Source: an uncultured Prevotellaceae bacterium | Lineage (GTDB): Bacteria > Bacteroidota > Bacteroidia > Bacteroidales > Bacteroidaceae | Direction: 5' to 3' | Assembly (NCBI GenBank): GCA_900318775.1 | Contig: ONLY01000002.1 | Location: 1-64,000 of the forward strand | Length of the DNA: 64,000 bases | Shown: in pieces, positions 16,194 to 25,518 of the stretch | Numbering within the stretch: the stretch's first letter is position 1 | Layout of the letters: each line of letters opens with the position of its first letter | Program-made: the position numbers and the translations under genes | Notes under the pieces: model-generated | Seen by the model: the letters and a program-made list of their open reading frames with translations, nothing else | Database searches by the model: none | What the model was told of the DNA's origin: nothing

Positions 16194-16623
16194 TACATCT
16201 GTTTTTTAAGGGTTAATCATTCAAAGTTCTATTTCACTTCCGAAACTGAAGTTCATAATAGAAAGAGTGAAGGGAATGTAACAGTATGTCAAAGAACACA
16301 TCGCAGGCTTCCCGCACTGCACCGAGGAGGCGCAGCAGGGTGTGAACCTAACATTCAAGGGTACAGCGGGACCGTGTCAATGCCGGAGCTTGACAAGGAT
16401 TCTCGACGGAACCGGCTGTGGCTGAATGTCGAAAGATGTGTTCATGATGTAATGGTTATGATTGTAATGGTTCTTGGGAGTGTTCTCCCTAATGATTGAT
16501 GTTAGTTCTTGGGAACTTTACCCCAAGCAAAGCGTCCTTCTTGTTGGGAAGGACGCTGCAAAGGTAGAGGAAGTTCTGCAATGTGTGGATAGGGAAATCC
16601 CTCTATTTGAGTGTTTCTGATGT
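16194..16623. other. 430-bp intergenic region with hairpins and a leftward promoter
   Basis: No convincing gene lies here. On the minus strand a TACCTTTG box (16559-16566) points left. Just downstream of it lie a perfect 10-bp hairpin (16531-16540 with 16548-16557) and a smaller CTTGGG/CCCAAG stem (16509-16528). This could be a folded leader of the 16193 gene or a small RNA. The rest shows nothing recognisable. Confidence 0.45.
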
Positions 16624-17631
16624 TTATAGGCATTTAACGGCTTCCTCAAAGCTTCGTTTGAAGTAGTACCCGCTGTTGAGCTTGTCTTTCATGGACAAGG
16701 CTGCTTGCTGGTACTGTGCGTAGGCTTCGGGGGTGATGCTGTTCAGCTTTTCGGGAAGTTCGCGTAGGGAATGTACCGCGATGCCGAGGTGGTTGCTGAG
16801 GATGAATGGGGCCATAGCCGATTCTTCCCAAACGATGACGGGAAGGCCTGCGCGCAGGTAGAAGGAGGCTTTGTGGGGGTTGTTGATGCGGAGGTAGGAG
16901 CCCCAAATGCCTGAACAGCCTTCGATGGTGTCGCCGTCCCACACCAAGCCCCAGTCTGCTGTAGTGGTGCGGATGAAGTCGTCGGATGGGATGCGTCCGT
17001 GGTAGGTGGAGTTGTGCCAGCCGTTTTCGGTTTCAGGAATGAGCCCTGACCCGTAGAGGTCGAAGTGGCAGCTATGGGTTCCATTGTCCAGCGCTTCGTC
17101 TATCTGGTAGAGGAAGGCGCACTTGCGGCGGCTGATGCCTCCTGCGAAGGTGACAGTGGGCTTAGGGTTGGGCTGGTGAGGGGTTGGCTGTACGGGCGAG
17201 AGATAGTCGAAGATGTCGAGGTTGACTAAGGGTGCCTTGCAGCCATGCTCTTTGAGCCATTGGTTCATGCTGGCGTTGTGGACAATGATGACATCGGTAT
17301 GGGAAAGGCGCTTGATTTCCTGCTCTGCCGTGAGCTTGCGCCGGCGGAATGTGCCCAGGTCGTGGATGAGAGTGATGGTTTTGGCTCCCTTCCACCGTGC
17401 GATGCGGCACTGGATGACATAGAACTTTTTGAAGGGGTACTGAATGAGCAGCACGTCGCCTTGATGGAGCTTGAACAGCAGATTGAAGGTGCTGAAGAGC
17501 TTGCGGAAGTAGGTGCCGACCTTGCCTTTCCATGTGGGGATGGCGAGGTCGCAGAAGTGCATCTGCTTCATGAGTTCGTCGATGTGACGTTTCGCCGTAT
17601 TGGGCGAATCTATGCTGATGTAACAATTCAT
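16624..17631 (-). CDS. galactofuranosyltransferase-like glycosyltransferase (GT4-like)
   Basis: 335 aa. The two-domain GT-B organisation is suggested by KLHQGDVLLIQYPFKKF and ITLIHDLGTFR in the N-terminal half, and TFAGGISRRKCAFLYQ, HFDLYGSGL, GLVWDGDTIEGCSG and LRAGLPVIVWEESAMAPFI in the C-terminal half. The last segments resemble beta-1,6-galactofuranosyltransferases of lipopolysaccharide clusters. The donor and acceptor are not certain. It is the last gene of a leftward three-gene operon, 18 bp after the preceding gene. Confidence 0.82.
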   Translation of the reverse strand: MNCYISIDSPNTAKRHIDELMKQMHFCDLAIPTWKGKVGTYFRKLFSTFNLLFKLHQGDVLLIQYPFKKFYVIQCRIARWKGAKTITLIHDLGTFRRRKLTAEQEIKRLSHTDVIIVHNASMNQWLKEHGCKAPLVNLDIFDYLSPVQPTPHQPNPKPTVTFAGGISRRKCAFLYQIDEALDNGTHSCHFDLYGSGLIPETENGWHNSTYHGRIPSDDFIRTTTADWGLVWDGDTIEGCSGIWGSYLRINNPHKASFYLRAGLPVIVWEESAMAPFILSNHLGIAVHSLRELPEKLNSITPEAYAQYQQAALSMKDKLNSGYYFKRSFEEAVKCL

Positions 17632-17649
17632 CTGTTTGAGGTTTGAAGG

Positions 17650-18996
17650 TTAGATGAGTACGGTGTCTTTTTGTTGGTAGAAATCGCTGATGACGGATAC
17701 GATGGCGCTGGAGAGGGTGTCGTCTATGTAGCTGCTCAGTGGTGTGCCTGTCTGGATAGCCTTCATGAAGGAGACGAGCTCGTAGCGGATGCCTTCGCCG
17801 TCGAGCTGGTAGAAGTAACGGCGGTTGTTGGCTGGGTTCTCGTAACGCACTTCGAAATAGTCGGTCTTCCACCAAGGGGCTGGCACGTAGATGTAGCCTT
17901 TTGTGCCTGACACCAGCAATTCTCCTTCTGACTTCACTCCTTGCCCCACTTTCATGGAGGCGACAGCGTGGGGATAGAGAAAGGATATCTTGGTGAAGGT
18001 GTCGAAGTCGGTGGAGCCTTCCATCAGGTGGGTTGCTATGGTCTTGCTGTTGTAGTCGGTGCCGAGCAGCTGGAAAATGGGCAGAAGTCCTGTGGGACCC
18101 CATGCGCTGATACTGTTCCAGATGAGGCTGAGGTCGCCTTCTGTGGCTGTGGCAAGGTCGGCCATGCTGGTGCAAGTGGAATCGACGGAAACGATTTGCC
18201 CGATGATGCCGCTCTTGGCTAAGAGCACAAGGCGCGAATATGCTGTGGAGAATGCGGTCTTGAGCGAGTCGGCTAAGATGCAGTGGTTCTTCTGGGCCAG
18301 CTCTCTTAGTTCCTTGAGGTGGTCGGGATGGATGGTGATGGGAGATTCGCACAGGACATGCTTGCCGCACGTCAAGGCTTGTTTGACGTGCTGGTAGTGC
18401 AGCCGTGGGTTGGAGATGATGTAGAGAGCGTCGCTCTGCGCTATCAAGGTGTCGAGTTGCTCTATGGGCAACGCTTTGCCTTGCAGGGTCTTGGAGAGTC
18501 GGGAACTGTTGGCGGTGCACACACCACTGATCTGCAGTCCGTTCACATAATGGCTTTCGTGCTCCACTTTGTTGAGGATGGGGGATTCGCCCACTAAGCC
18601 TAATCGGAGTGAATGGCTCTCGCTGCGCAACTCAGTGCTGGAGATGCCTTGGGTGCGGTCGAGATAGACGACTTCGCAGAACTCCTTCAGGTAGTCGAAC
18701 TTGCCTTCCCAGTCGCTGCCCACCGTGAAGATGTCAACTCCTAAACGGCGGATGTCGTCGATTTTCTGTCCTTCATACTCCTCGACGATGATTTCGTCGG
18801 CAATGCCTGTGGCACGGACTCCTTCAATGCGCTCCATGAGTGACTGCTGCACGTTCAGCTTGCCTCTGGCTTGATCAAAGCTGTCGGCAGTCACTCCTAC
18901 AATGAGGTAGTCACCCAATGCCTTGGCGCGCTCTAAGAGGCGGATGTGGCCATAGTGCAGCAGGTCGTAAGTGCCGTATGTAATAACTTTCTTCAT
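17650..18996 (-). CDS. cytidylyltransferase / Gfo-Idh-MocA oxidoreductase fusion
   Basis: 448 aa. Residues 1-~130 are a TagD-like glycerol-3-phosphate cytidylyltransferase domain with the intact [18 protein letters not shown] nucleotide motif, an RIEGV segment and GISSTELR. From ~132 an NAD(P)-dependent Gfo/Idh/MocA-type domain follows ([42 protein letters not shown]). The fusion suggests one protein that makes a polyol or amino-polyol phosphate and charges it with CMP, feeding the TagF-like or LicD transferases nearby. The exact product is not known. Its start overlaps the end of the aminotransferase gene by 4 bp. Confidence 0.85.
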   Translation of the reverse strand: MKKVITYGTYDLLHYGHIRLLERAKALGDYLIVGVTADSFDQARGKLNVQQSLMERIEGVRATGIADEIIVEEYEGQKIDDIRRLGVDIFTVGSDWEGKFDYLKEFCEVVYLDRTQGISSTELRSESHSLRLGLVGESPILNKVEHESHYVNGLQISGVCTANSSRLSKTLQGKALPIEQLDTLIAQSDALYIISNPRLHYQHVKQALTCGKHVLCESPITIHPDHLKELRELAQKNHCILADSLKTAFSTAYSRLVLLAKSGIIGQIVSVDSTCTSMADLATATEGDLSLIWNSISAWGPTGLLPIFQLLGTDYNSKTIATHLMEGSTDFDTFTKISFLYPHAVASMKVGQGVKSEGELLVSGTKGYIYVPAPWWKTDYFEVRYENPANNRRYFYQLDGEGIRYELVSFMKAIQTGTPLSSYIDDTLSSAIVSVISDFYQQKDTVLI

Positions 18997-20078
18997 CCTA
19001 ACAGTCCTCGTTTTTCCATGTCTTGCATGGCTTCTATTAGTGTCGTGTTGTCGGCTGGGGTCAGCGCACCGATGTGTCCTACACGGAATACTTCATCGCG
19101 CAGAGCGCCACCATTGGGACAAATCCAGATATTGTATTCGTCTTTCAGGATGGTGAAGATGTCGTAGGCTGAAACATGGGCGGGATGTAGCGATGTGACG
19201 GCGTTGGAGGGTGACTGGCTGAACAGCTCGAATGGAAGGTTTGCCACTTTCTGACGGAAGTCGGCTGCTAATGCCTTCACCCGTTCTATCTCTTGCTCTG
19301 CGCCTCCTGCTGCATCAATGTCACGCAGTCTCTGGTTGATTTGCAGCAGTGTTCCTACGGCTGGAGTGAAAGGAGTCTGTCCGCGTTCGCCATTCTTCAG
19401 TGCCCTTTTAAGATCCAGATACAGGCAGCGGGTCTCAGATTGTGCTACACGCTCTAAAGCCCGTGGGGACAGGACAATGAGCGAAATGCCGGGAGGACAG
19501 GCAAGTGCCTTCTGTGAACCTGTAATCATGATGTCGGCTCCCAAGGCTTCCATGTTGAAAGGATCGGCGAGGAAGGCGCTGATGGCATCGACGATGAGGA
19601 GCAGGTTGTTCGCCTTGCAGAAGCGGCTTACCATGTCCATGTCGTACAAAACACCTGTAGAGGTTTCGTGCATGTTGATGACCAACGCTGTGAATCCTTG
19701 CCCTGCTAAAGGCTCCAGATGCTCGGCGGTGAGGGAATGGCCAAACGGGAGCTTGATTTCTTGGTGTTCAATTCCATGCAGTTGAACTAACTCAACAAAT
19801 CGCTCTCCAAACGAACCGCCGTTGACGACGATGGCTTTGTCTTTGGGAGATAAAACATTGATGATGGTTGCTTCCATTGATGCGGTTCCGGAACCTGTCA
19901 GGAACACGGCGCGCGAACCTTCTGGTGCATGGGCAAATCGCTTGACCAGACGCTCGTTCTCAAACATAATCTCAGAGAACTCCGGTGTCCTGAAATAAGG
20001 CACTTGTTCTTGTCCTATAGCTCTGACTGAGCTAGAAGACATGACAGGACCCACCGTGAAGTTAAGCATGTCTTTCAT
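18993..20078 (-). CDS. class V PLP-dependent aminotransferase
   Basis: 361 aa. Fold type I, class V (alanine-glyoxylate / 2-aminoethylphosphonate transaminase group): [20 protein letters not shown] at the N-terminus, [41 protein letters not shown] and the PLP lysine in [14 protein letters not shown]. It is a paralogue of the AEP transaminase at 28244-29368 but clearly diverged. Its translational coupling to the cytidylyltransferase-oxidoreductase fusion suggests that it aminates or deaminates an intermediate of that pathway. The substrate is not determined. Confidence 0.85.
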   Translation of the reverse strand: MKDMLNFTVGPVMSSSSVRAIGQEQVPYFRTPEFSEIMFENERLVKRFAHAPEGSRAVFLTGSGTASMEATIINVLSPKDKAIVVNGGSFGERFVELVQLHGIEHQEIKLPFGHSLTAEHLEPLAGQGFTALVINMHETSTGVLYDMDMVSRFCKANNLLLIVDAISAFLADPFNMEALGADIMITGSQKALACPPGISLIVLSPRALERVAQSETRCLYLDLKRALKNGERGQTPFTPAVGTLLQINQRLRDIDAAGGAEQEIERVKALAADFRQKVANLPFELFSQSPSNAVTSLHPAHVSAYDIFTILKDEYNIWICPNGGALRDEVFRVGHIGALTPADNTTLIEAMQDMEKRGLLG

Positions 20079-20101
20079 TTGCTTGTTTGTTGTTTTGTGG
20101 A

Positions 20102-20160
20102 CAAAGGTACGGAAAAGTTAGGAGTTAAGGGTTAGGAGTTTGGATTTTTTCGTAACTTTG
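20102..20160. promoter_or_regulatory. divergent promoter cassette, copy 1
   Basis: A 59-bp element is bounded by outward -7 boxes: CAAAGGTA (leftward, 20102-20109) and TAACTTTG (rightward, 20153-20160). The centre holds two GTTAGGAG direct repeats. A copy of the same length with 51 identical positions by hand count lies at 62522-62580, also between divergent genes. Confidence 0.75.
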
Positions 20161-20177
20161 CACAAAAACAAGGGATT

Positions 20178-21092
20178 ATGCACAAGATAAGAGAGAAAGA
20201 AGGGTATCAGCTCAATGAGCAATTGTTGCCTCTCTGGCAAGTCCAGCTGGACTTGTTGCAAAAGTTCATTGAGGTGTGCCAGCGTTATCATTTGCGATGC
20301 TGGGTGGATAGCGGAACCTTGCTGGGCGCCGTTAGGCATAAGGGGTTTATTCCTTGGGATGACGATGTGGATGTGAATATGATGCGCGAGGACTATGACC
20401 GTTTGCAGGAAGTGGCAGCAGAGGCATTTCAACCTCCTTTTTTCTACCAGACGGCCTATACCGACAAGGACTACTACAGGAGTCATGGACAGTTGCGTAT
20501 GGATGGCACGTCTGCTATCCGACCTTCGGATTGCTTTCAGCCGTATCATCAAGGTATATTTATTGATGTGTTCCCGCTTGACGGTATCCCTGACAATGAT
20601 TCGCGTGTAGATGATGCGATGCGGAAGGGGCGCCGTATTCTTCGCTTTTTGAAGGCTAAGAACACCAACATCCTCCTTTCGGGGCGCTGGGGCTTGGTGT
20701 TCCGCAAGTGGAAGGCCTGTCGGGAGGTGGCCCGTCGTGGTTGGGCGAACATCTTCCGTGAGGCAGAAGACCTGTACCGCCAGTTTCCCGTGGCTGATGC
20801 GGACATTGTCGGAGAGCTCTCCACGACCGGCAGGGATTTGGCTTGCAGGAAGTGTGTCTATGACGATACGGTGTGGTTGGATTTTGAGGACATCAAGGTG
20901 CCTGCTCCTGCAGGATGGGACGAATATCTGCGTGTGCAGTATGGCGACAGCTATATGACCCCGATGCACGACCCAACGTTGCATGGCGACTTGGTCATTG
21001 ATGCACATAGAGACTATCGCGAGGTGTTGCCCGAGGTGCAGAAGGCTTACCGCGACTCGGCGCTGAAGCGCTTTTGGGGTAAATTGAAATAG
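20178..21092 (+). CDS. LicD-family phosphotransferase
   Basis: 304 aa. The LicD core is WVDSGTLLGAVRHKGFIPWD followed by DDVDVNMMREDYDRL, then HQGIFIDVFPLDGIPDN. LicD proteins transfer a phospho-group (phosphocholine, phosphoethanolamine or similar) from a CDP-activated donor onto a glycan. The CTP-dependent enzymes in the cluster would supply such a donor. It is the first gene of the rightward operon 20178-25347. Confidence 0.92.
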   Translation: MHKIREKEGYQLNEQLLPLWQVQLDLLQKFIEVCQRYHLRCWVDSGTLLGAVRHKGFIPWDDDVDVNMMREDYDRLQEVAAEAFQPPFFYQTAYTDKDYYRSHGQLRMDGTSAIRPSDCFQPYHQGIFIDVFPLDGIPDNDSRVDDAMRKGRRILRFLKAKNTNILLSGRWGLVFRKWKACREVARRGWANIFREAEDLYRQFPVADADIVGELSTTGRDLACRKCVYDDTVWLDFEDIKVPAPAGWDEYLRVQYGDSYMTPMHDPTLHGDLVIDAHRDYREVLPEVQKAYRDSALKRFWGKLK

Positions 21093-21146
21093 GAATCCGG
21101 CAGAAGACGGAAGAACCCACCAACGAACGACAAGGAGATACAACAG

Positions 21147-22253
21147 ATGGAACAGCTAAAGAGATTTATAGACATATGGGTGCCAGTGACGACCTGTACA
21201 CTCCGGTGCCACTATTGCTACATCACCCACCATCGTCTTTTCGACAAGGAATTGCCGAAGTTCAAGTATAGTGTGGAGACTTTCAGGAAGGGTCTTTCCC
21301 AGGCGCGATTGGGAGGTGTGTGCATGATTAACTTCTGTGGTGGAGGCGAAACCCTCTTGCCTCCTGAGATGCCGCAGTACATTCGTGCCATGTTGGAAGA
21401 GGGGCACTATGTGATGGTGGTGACCAATGCCACCGTGAATAGGGCTTTTGATGAAATTGTGGCATTCCCTCCAGAACTGCTCGAACGCTTGTTCTTCAAG
21501 TTCTCCTATCACTATCTGGAGCTGAAGAAGAGGAATCTGCTGGATCGGTTTTTCAGCAATATCCATAAGGTTGTTGACGCGGGTGCTTCGTTTACGTTGG
21601 AAGCAACGCCCTCTGATGAGTTGATACCTTATATAGAGGAGATGAAGAGTGTGGCGCTGAAGGAGGTGGGTGCTGTCTGCCATGTGACTGTCGCACGTGA
21701 CGAGCACAATATGTCCTCCATCCCGATTCTCTCCAAAATGTCGCCCGACGAGTATTATCAAACCTGGAAGGTTTTTGATTCGGAATTCTTTGATTACAAG
21801 TTCTCGGTATTCTCTGAAAAGAGGACGGAATTCTGTTATGCCGGTGACTGGACGTTGTTCTTCAATCTGGGTACGGGAGTGCTGTCTCAGTGCTATTGTT
21901 CTTTGTATAACCAGAATATTTTGGATGATACGTCGAAGCCGATTCAATTCAAGGCCATTGGGCACCATTGTTTGCAACCGCATTGCTACAATGCGCATGC
22001 TTTCTTGACTTTTGGCGCCATCCCGGAGCATGTAGCCCCCACACACGCAACGGTCAGGAATCGTGTCTGTCAGGATGGAACAGAGTGGCTGAAGCCAAGA
22101 ATGAAGGCTTTCATGGGAGAGAAATTGGTGGAAGGGAACGAAGTATATGATGATGCCAAGAAGAAGCGTGTTGACCGCGAGATGGCGCTGAGAGAAATGG
22201 GGCGCACCATGAGGAGGATGATAAAGAAGTTTCCACATTGTTTCAGAAAGTGA
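21147..22253 (+). CDS. radical SAM protein of the glycan cluster
   Basis: 368 aa. The N-terminal CTLRCHYC (C-x3-C-x2-C, residues ~17-24) is the radical SAM [4Fe-4S] site. INFCGGGETLLPPEM is the SAM-binding GGE motif. Further Cys residues in the C-terminal half (CYCSLYNQ, CLQPHCYNAH) could bind an auxiliary cluster. The reaction is unknown. Its place between LicD and a pyruvyl transferase suggests modification of a sugar or headgroup, but no peptide substrate is visible nearby. Confidence 0.9.
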   Translation: MEQLKRFIDIWVPVTTCTLRCHYCYITHHRLFDKELPKFKYSVETFRKGLSQARLGGVCMINFCGGGETLLPPEMPQYIRAMLEEGHYVMVVTNATVNRAFDEIVAFPPELLERLFFKFSYHYLELKKRNLLDRFFSNIHKVVDAGASFTLEATPSDELIPYIEEMKSVALKEVGAVCHVTVARDEHNMSSIPILSKMSPDEYYQTWKVFDSEFFDYKFSVFSEKRTEFCYAGDWTLFFNLGTGVLSQCYCSLYNQNILDDTSKPIQFKAIGHHCLQPHCYNAHAFLTFGAIPEHVAPTHATVRNRVCQDGTEWLKPRMKAFMGEKLVEGNEVYDDAKKKRVDREMALREMGRTMRRMIKKFPHCFRK

Positions 22254-22258
22254 ATGAT

Positions 22259-23224
22259 ATGACAGCACAAGATAAAGTCAAGCAATTGAGAGCATGTATA
22301 GAGCAAGCGCTGGATCCGTATATTGATAGGGATTACGTGTTTCTGGATTTGCCTTATCATCCCAATGTGGGTGATACGCTGATTGCGATGGCAGCGAAGC
22401 ACTATTTGTCGAGATTCCAGCATCGGTGCTTGTATTGGTCGTCTGAGTTCACTTTCGATGACAGGCCGATTGCTCCAGATACGTTGATTGTGTTTAATGG
22501 TGGGGGCAACTTCGGTGATTTGTGGTATAACTATACGGTCTTCAGGAATAAGATCATCAGGAAATACCCTCATCATCATTTCTTGATTCTGCCGCAGAGT
22601 GTGATGTATACTGATCCTGCCCATCTGGAGGAGGATGTGGCGCTCTATTCGTCGTGTCCGCACATCACGATTTGTGCCCGCGACAAGCAGTCTTATGCTT
22701 TCTTGAAGCAGCATTTCTGTCATAATACAGTATTGCTGGTTCCTGACATGGCTTTCTATTCTGACGAGGAGTATCTGAAGGAGGCCATGGCCGAAGAGGA
22801 GACGGGTAGGGTGTTGTATCTCAAGCGGGATGATAAGGAGTTTGTGGAAACGGAGAAGTATGCGATAGTGCCGAAGAACGCGGAAGTTCATGATTGGCCC
22901 ACGATGGAGCACAAACAGTCGCCTTACCGCAGGTTGAAGTCTCTGAAGAAAATGACGAAGATATTCGTTAGGCCTTTCAGCAAGAAGACGGCGTGGCATA
23001 TCTTGGATGCGTATTGGCAACGGTGCCTCCATCCTTATAATGTAAGGAGCGGAATGAACTTTATTGGACAGTATTCCACGGTGTACACCACAAGGCTTCA
23101 TGTGGCCATCATTTGTGTGCTGTTAGGGAAGAAGACGTTTTTCTTTGATAACAGCTATCACAAGAATTCTGCCTTATATGACACGTGGTTGCAGGATGTG
23201 GATACGATACAATTCATCAGATAG
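22259..23224 (+). CDS. polysaccharide pyruvyl transferase family protein
   Basis: 321 aa from MTAQDKVKQLRACIEQ; an ATG seven codons upstream would overlap the previous gene. The PS_pyruv_trans fold is shown by YVFLDLPYHPNVGDTLIAMA, LIVFNGGGNFGDLWYN, HHFLILPQSVMY, ITICARDKQSYAF, VLLVPDMAFY and the C-terminal TTRLHVAIICVLLGKKT. The family transfers pyruvate ketals from PEP onto sugars of surface polysaccharides, adding negative charge. It starts 5 bp after the radical SAM gene. Confidence 0.9.
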   Translation: MTAQDKVKQLRACIEQALDPYIDRDYVFLDLPYHPNVGDTLIAMAAKHYLSRFQHRCLYWSSEFTFDDRPIAPDTLIVFNGGGNFGDLWYNYTVFRNKIIRKYPHHHFLILPQSVMYTDPAHLEEDVALYSSCPHITICARDKQSYAFLKQHFCHNTVLLVPDMAFYSDEEYLKEAMAEEETGRVLYLKRDDKEFVETEKYAIVPKNAEVHDWPTMEHKQSPYRRLKSLKKMTKIFVRPFSKKTAWHILDAYWQRCLHPYNVRSGMNFIGQYSTVYTTRLHVAIICVLLGKKTFFFDNSYHKNSALYDTWLQDVDTIQFIR

Positions 23225-23226
23225 AT

Positions 23227-24222
23227 ATGGGATATCAGGTCAGTGTTTTAGTGCCAGTCTACAATGTAGAAGCATACATTGAGACATGTGTCCGTTCCTT
23301 GATGGAGCAGACCTATCCCAACATCCAGTTTGTGTTTGTTGATGACTGTTCGACGGATAACAGCCTGCAAATCCTGAACAGGGTTGTGGCAGAGTATCCA
23401 GATAGAGCTCAAGACGTTCTGGTGGTTTCGCATCCCCAGAACAAGGGGCTTGCTGCGGCGAGAAATACGGCCATTGACCACGCAACCGGCAGCTTCATTT
23501 CTCATGTTGACTCTGATGACTACATGGAACGGGATGCGATTGAGAATCTTGTCAGCAGACAGGTGGAGACGGGTGCTGATATTGTGTCGGGCCAGGCATT
23601 GGCAGAATATGAAGACCATGATTCCGTCATGGAATTGAGAGAATATGCCTCTATGCATGACATGACGTTGGATATGATTAAACCAACGTTGCGCCACACC
23701 TTGTGGGGCAGGTTGATCAGGAAGTCTTTATATACAGACCATGCTTTGTCTGCAAAGGAAGGGGCAAATATAGGAGAAGATGCGCAGGTGATGCCATGCT
23801 TGGCGTATTATGCCACGAAGGCGGTCAACTGCCATTGCCTTGTTTATCACTACAACTGCAAGAAAGAGAACTCGTATTCGCACAAGATAGGTGACCTCCA
23901 TCGGCTGTGTCAGCGTGGAATACAGGATGTGGAATCCTATCAAGTGGTGAGGGAGTTCTTTCGGGATAAAGATGCCGCGTTTTTTAATGAGGCCGAAAGA
24001 AGTTTGTCGAAATTTGTTCAGTTGCTGATGGGGTATTATGTCTTATCAACCAATAAGCAGGAATTTGACAAGCTGAAACAGCTCTATCAGCAGCTGAAAT
24101 GTGGCAGAGTGAAGGTCCGGACGTGGCACGAGATACATGCTGCGACATCTTACAATTTCTGGTATTGTAAATTGACATCGTTTGTGTTTAAGCCTGTGAA
24201 ATCAAAATGGCGTAGGAGATGA
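23227..24222 (+). CDS. family 2 glycosyltransferase
   Basis: 331 aa from MGYQVSVLVPVYNVEAYIET. The GT-A signature is complete: FVFVDDCSTDNS, NKGLAAARNTAIDHATG, VDSDDYMERDAIENL (DxD-like) and WGRLIRKSL. The C-terminal ~100 residues are variable and helical. Substrate specificity cannot be assigned. It starts 2 bp after the pyruvyl transferase stop, in the same operon. Confidence 0.92.
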   Translation: MGYQVSVLVPVYNVEAYIETCVRSLMEQTYPNIQFVFVDDCSTDNSLQILNRVVAEYPDRAQDVLVVSHPQNKGLAAARNTAIDHATGSFISHVDSDDYMERDAIENLVSRQVETGADIVSGQALAEYEDHDSVMELREYASMHDMTLDMIKPTLRHTLWGRLIRKSLYTDHALSAKEGANIGEDAQVMPCLAYYATKAVNCHCLVYHYNCKKENSYSHKIGDLHRLCQRGIQDVESYQVVREFFRDKDAAFFNEAERSLSKFVQLLMGYYVLSTNKQEFDKLKQLYQQLKCGRVKVRTWHEIHAATSYNFWYCKLTSFVFKPVKSKWRRR

Positions 24223-24294
24223 TGTAGGCGTTTCAGGCGTTGTGACTTTTTCGCGATTCATGAATATTCATATAATATAACCAATCAGTTGGCT

Positions 24295-25347
24295 ATGAAG
24301 ATATTACTTTTCTGTGAGAATAAATATGCTGTTGACATCTTGAACCCTTTGCAGGAGGAAGCCGATCGACAGGGAGGACATGAAGTGTTGTGGTATGTGC
24401 ATCAAAAGAAGATTCCTCAGTTCCCGTTGAAGGACAAGGTTCGTTATACGTTTTCCATGCAGGAAGCTTACGATTTCCATCCTGATGCGGTGTATGCTCC
24501 TGGCAATATCGTTCCTTATTATTTAAGCGGTGTGAAATGCAGCATTTTCCATGGATATGCTGCGGAGAAGCGTGACCAGTTCCACATCCGTAATTATTTT
24601 GATATCTACATGACTCAAGGTCCTTATTTCACGCAGGAGTTTGAGAAGCTGCAGCGGAAATACGGCGACTTTGAAGTATTGGAGACGGGATGGACACGTC
24701 AGGACTGGATTGCCCGGCATCGTGATGACTTTCGTGAGGAGAAGGCGCAGTTGCTGCACGAGCACGGATGTGAACGTATTGTGCTCTATGCCCCGACATT
24801 TTCACCACGCTTGACGTCCTTGCCTAAAATCAAGCGAGCACTCATTGAGTTGGTGGAGCAGAAAAAGGTGTTGTTGCTCATTAAGCTGCACCCTCTGACT
24901 TGTCAGGAGTGGGTGGATGAATATAAGGAGCTGGCTCGCCAGTATCAGCACATTATTTTCGAAGAAGATTTTGCTGTGACTAAGTTTATGTTGATGGCTG
25001 ACGTGATGATTAGCGACACTTCCTCAACGATTTATGAGATGTTGTTGCTTGACAAGCCTGTCATAACACTTGATACGGTATCGAAAGACCCTTATTGGAA
25101 AGATATTAACGACGCGGCGCAACTGCTGGAGGCTTACGATGTGGTTCTTTCTGACGAGAGATTGACACAACGCCGCCAATGGATTATTCAAAACTATGAC
25201 CCCTACAACGACGGCAAGTGCGCTCAGCGTATGCTGGAAGGGGCAGAAGAGTATATCCGTCGTCATGGCGTGCCTCAGAAGCGTAAGTTGAATCTCTGGC
25301 GGAAATATGTAAGCGTGAAGACATTTGGGAAAATACGGCGTTCTTGA
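24295..25347 (+). CDS. TagF-like CDP-glycerol glycerophosphotransferase family protein
   Basis: 350 aa from MKILLFCENKYAVDILNP; a TTG two codons earlier is less likely. It matches the CDP-glycerol glycerophosphotransferase family (PF04464): IFHGYAAEKRDQFHIRNYFD, YMTQGPYFTQEF, VLYAPTFSPR, LLIKLHPL and MISDTSSTIYEMLLLDKPVI. Family members move glycerol-phosphate, or related polyol phosphate, from the CDP donor to a glycan. The TagD-like domain at 17650-18996 could provide the donor. It is the last gene of the operon. Confidence 0.9.
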   Translation: MKILLFCENKYAVDILNPLQEEADRQGGHEVLWYVHQKKIPQFPLKDKVRYTFSMQEAYDFHPDAVYAPGNIVPYYLSGVKCSIFHGYAAEKRDQFHIRNYFDIYMTQGPYFTQEFEKLQRKYGDFEVLETGWTRQDWIARHRDDFREEKAQLLHEHGCERIVLYAPTFSPRLTSLPKIKRALIELVEQKKVLLLIKLHPLTCQEWVDEYKELARQYQHIIFEEDFAVTKFMLMADVMISDTSSTIYEMLLLDKPVITLDTVSKDPYWKDINDAAQLLEAYDVVLSDERLTQRRQWIIQNYDPYNDGKCAQRMLEGAEEYIRRHGVPQKRKLNLWRKYVSVKTFGKIRRS

Positions 25348-25410
25348 GAAGCATCTTCTTCTATAAGAACGAGGGCGTGTCGGAAGAGATGCCTCTACAA
25401 CATCAAAAAC

Positions 25411-25499
25411 GAAGTGCCCCACATCGGTTGACCGATGTGGGGCACTTCAACTAACCGATGTAGAGCACTTCAACTAACTGATGTGGGTGCATCGGTTTT
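25411..25499. terminator. convergent terminator built from 23-bp tandem repeats
   Basis: Arms 25411-25428 and 25431-25448 are perfectly complementary (18 bp, GAAGTGCCCC... ). The right arm begins a tandem of 23-bp units (25432-25454, 25455-25477, partial to 25499) with theme CCGATGTGGGGCACTTCAAC, ending in GCATCGGTTTTT. It lies between convergent operons and could terminate both. Confidence 0.75.
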
Positions 25500-25518
25500 T
25501 GGCGGTGTTTAGCTGATG

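Noticed and set aside
15807-16499. Plus-strand open frame of 230 codons
   Set aside because: It begins in the phosphoesterase 3' end and terminator and mirrors the minus-strand ORF; composition is unlike a real protein.
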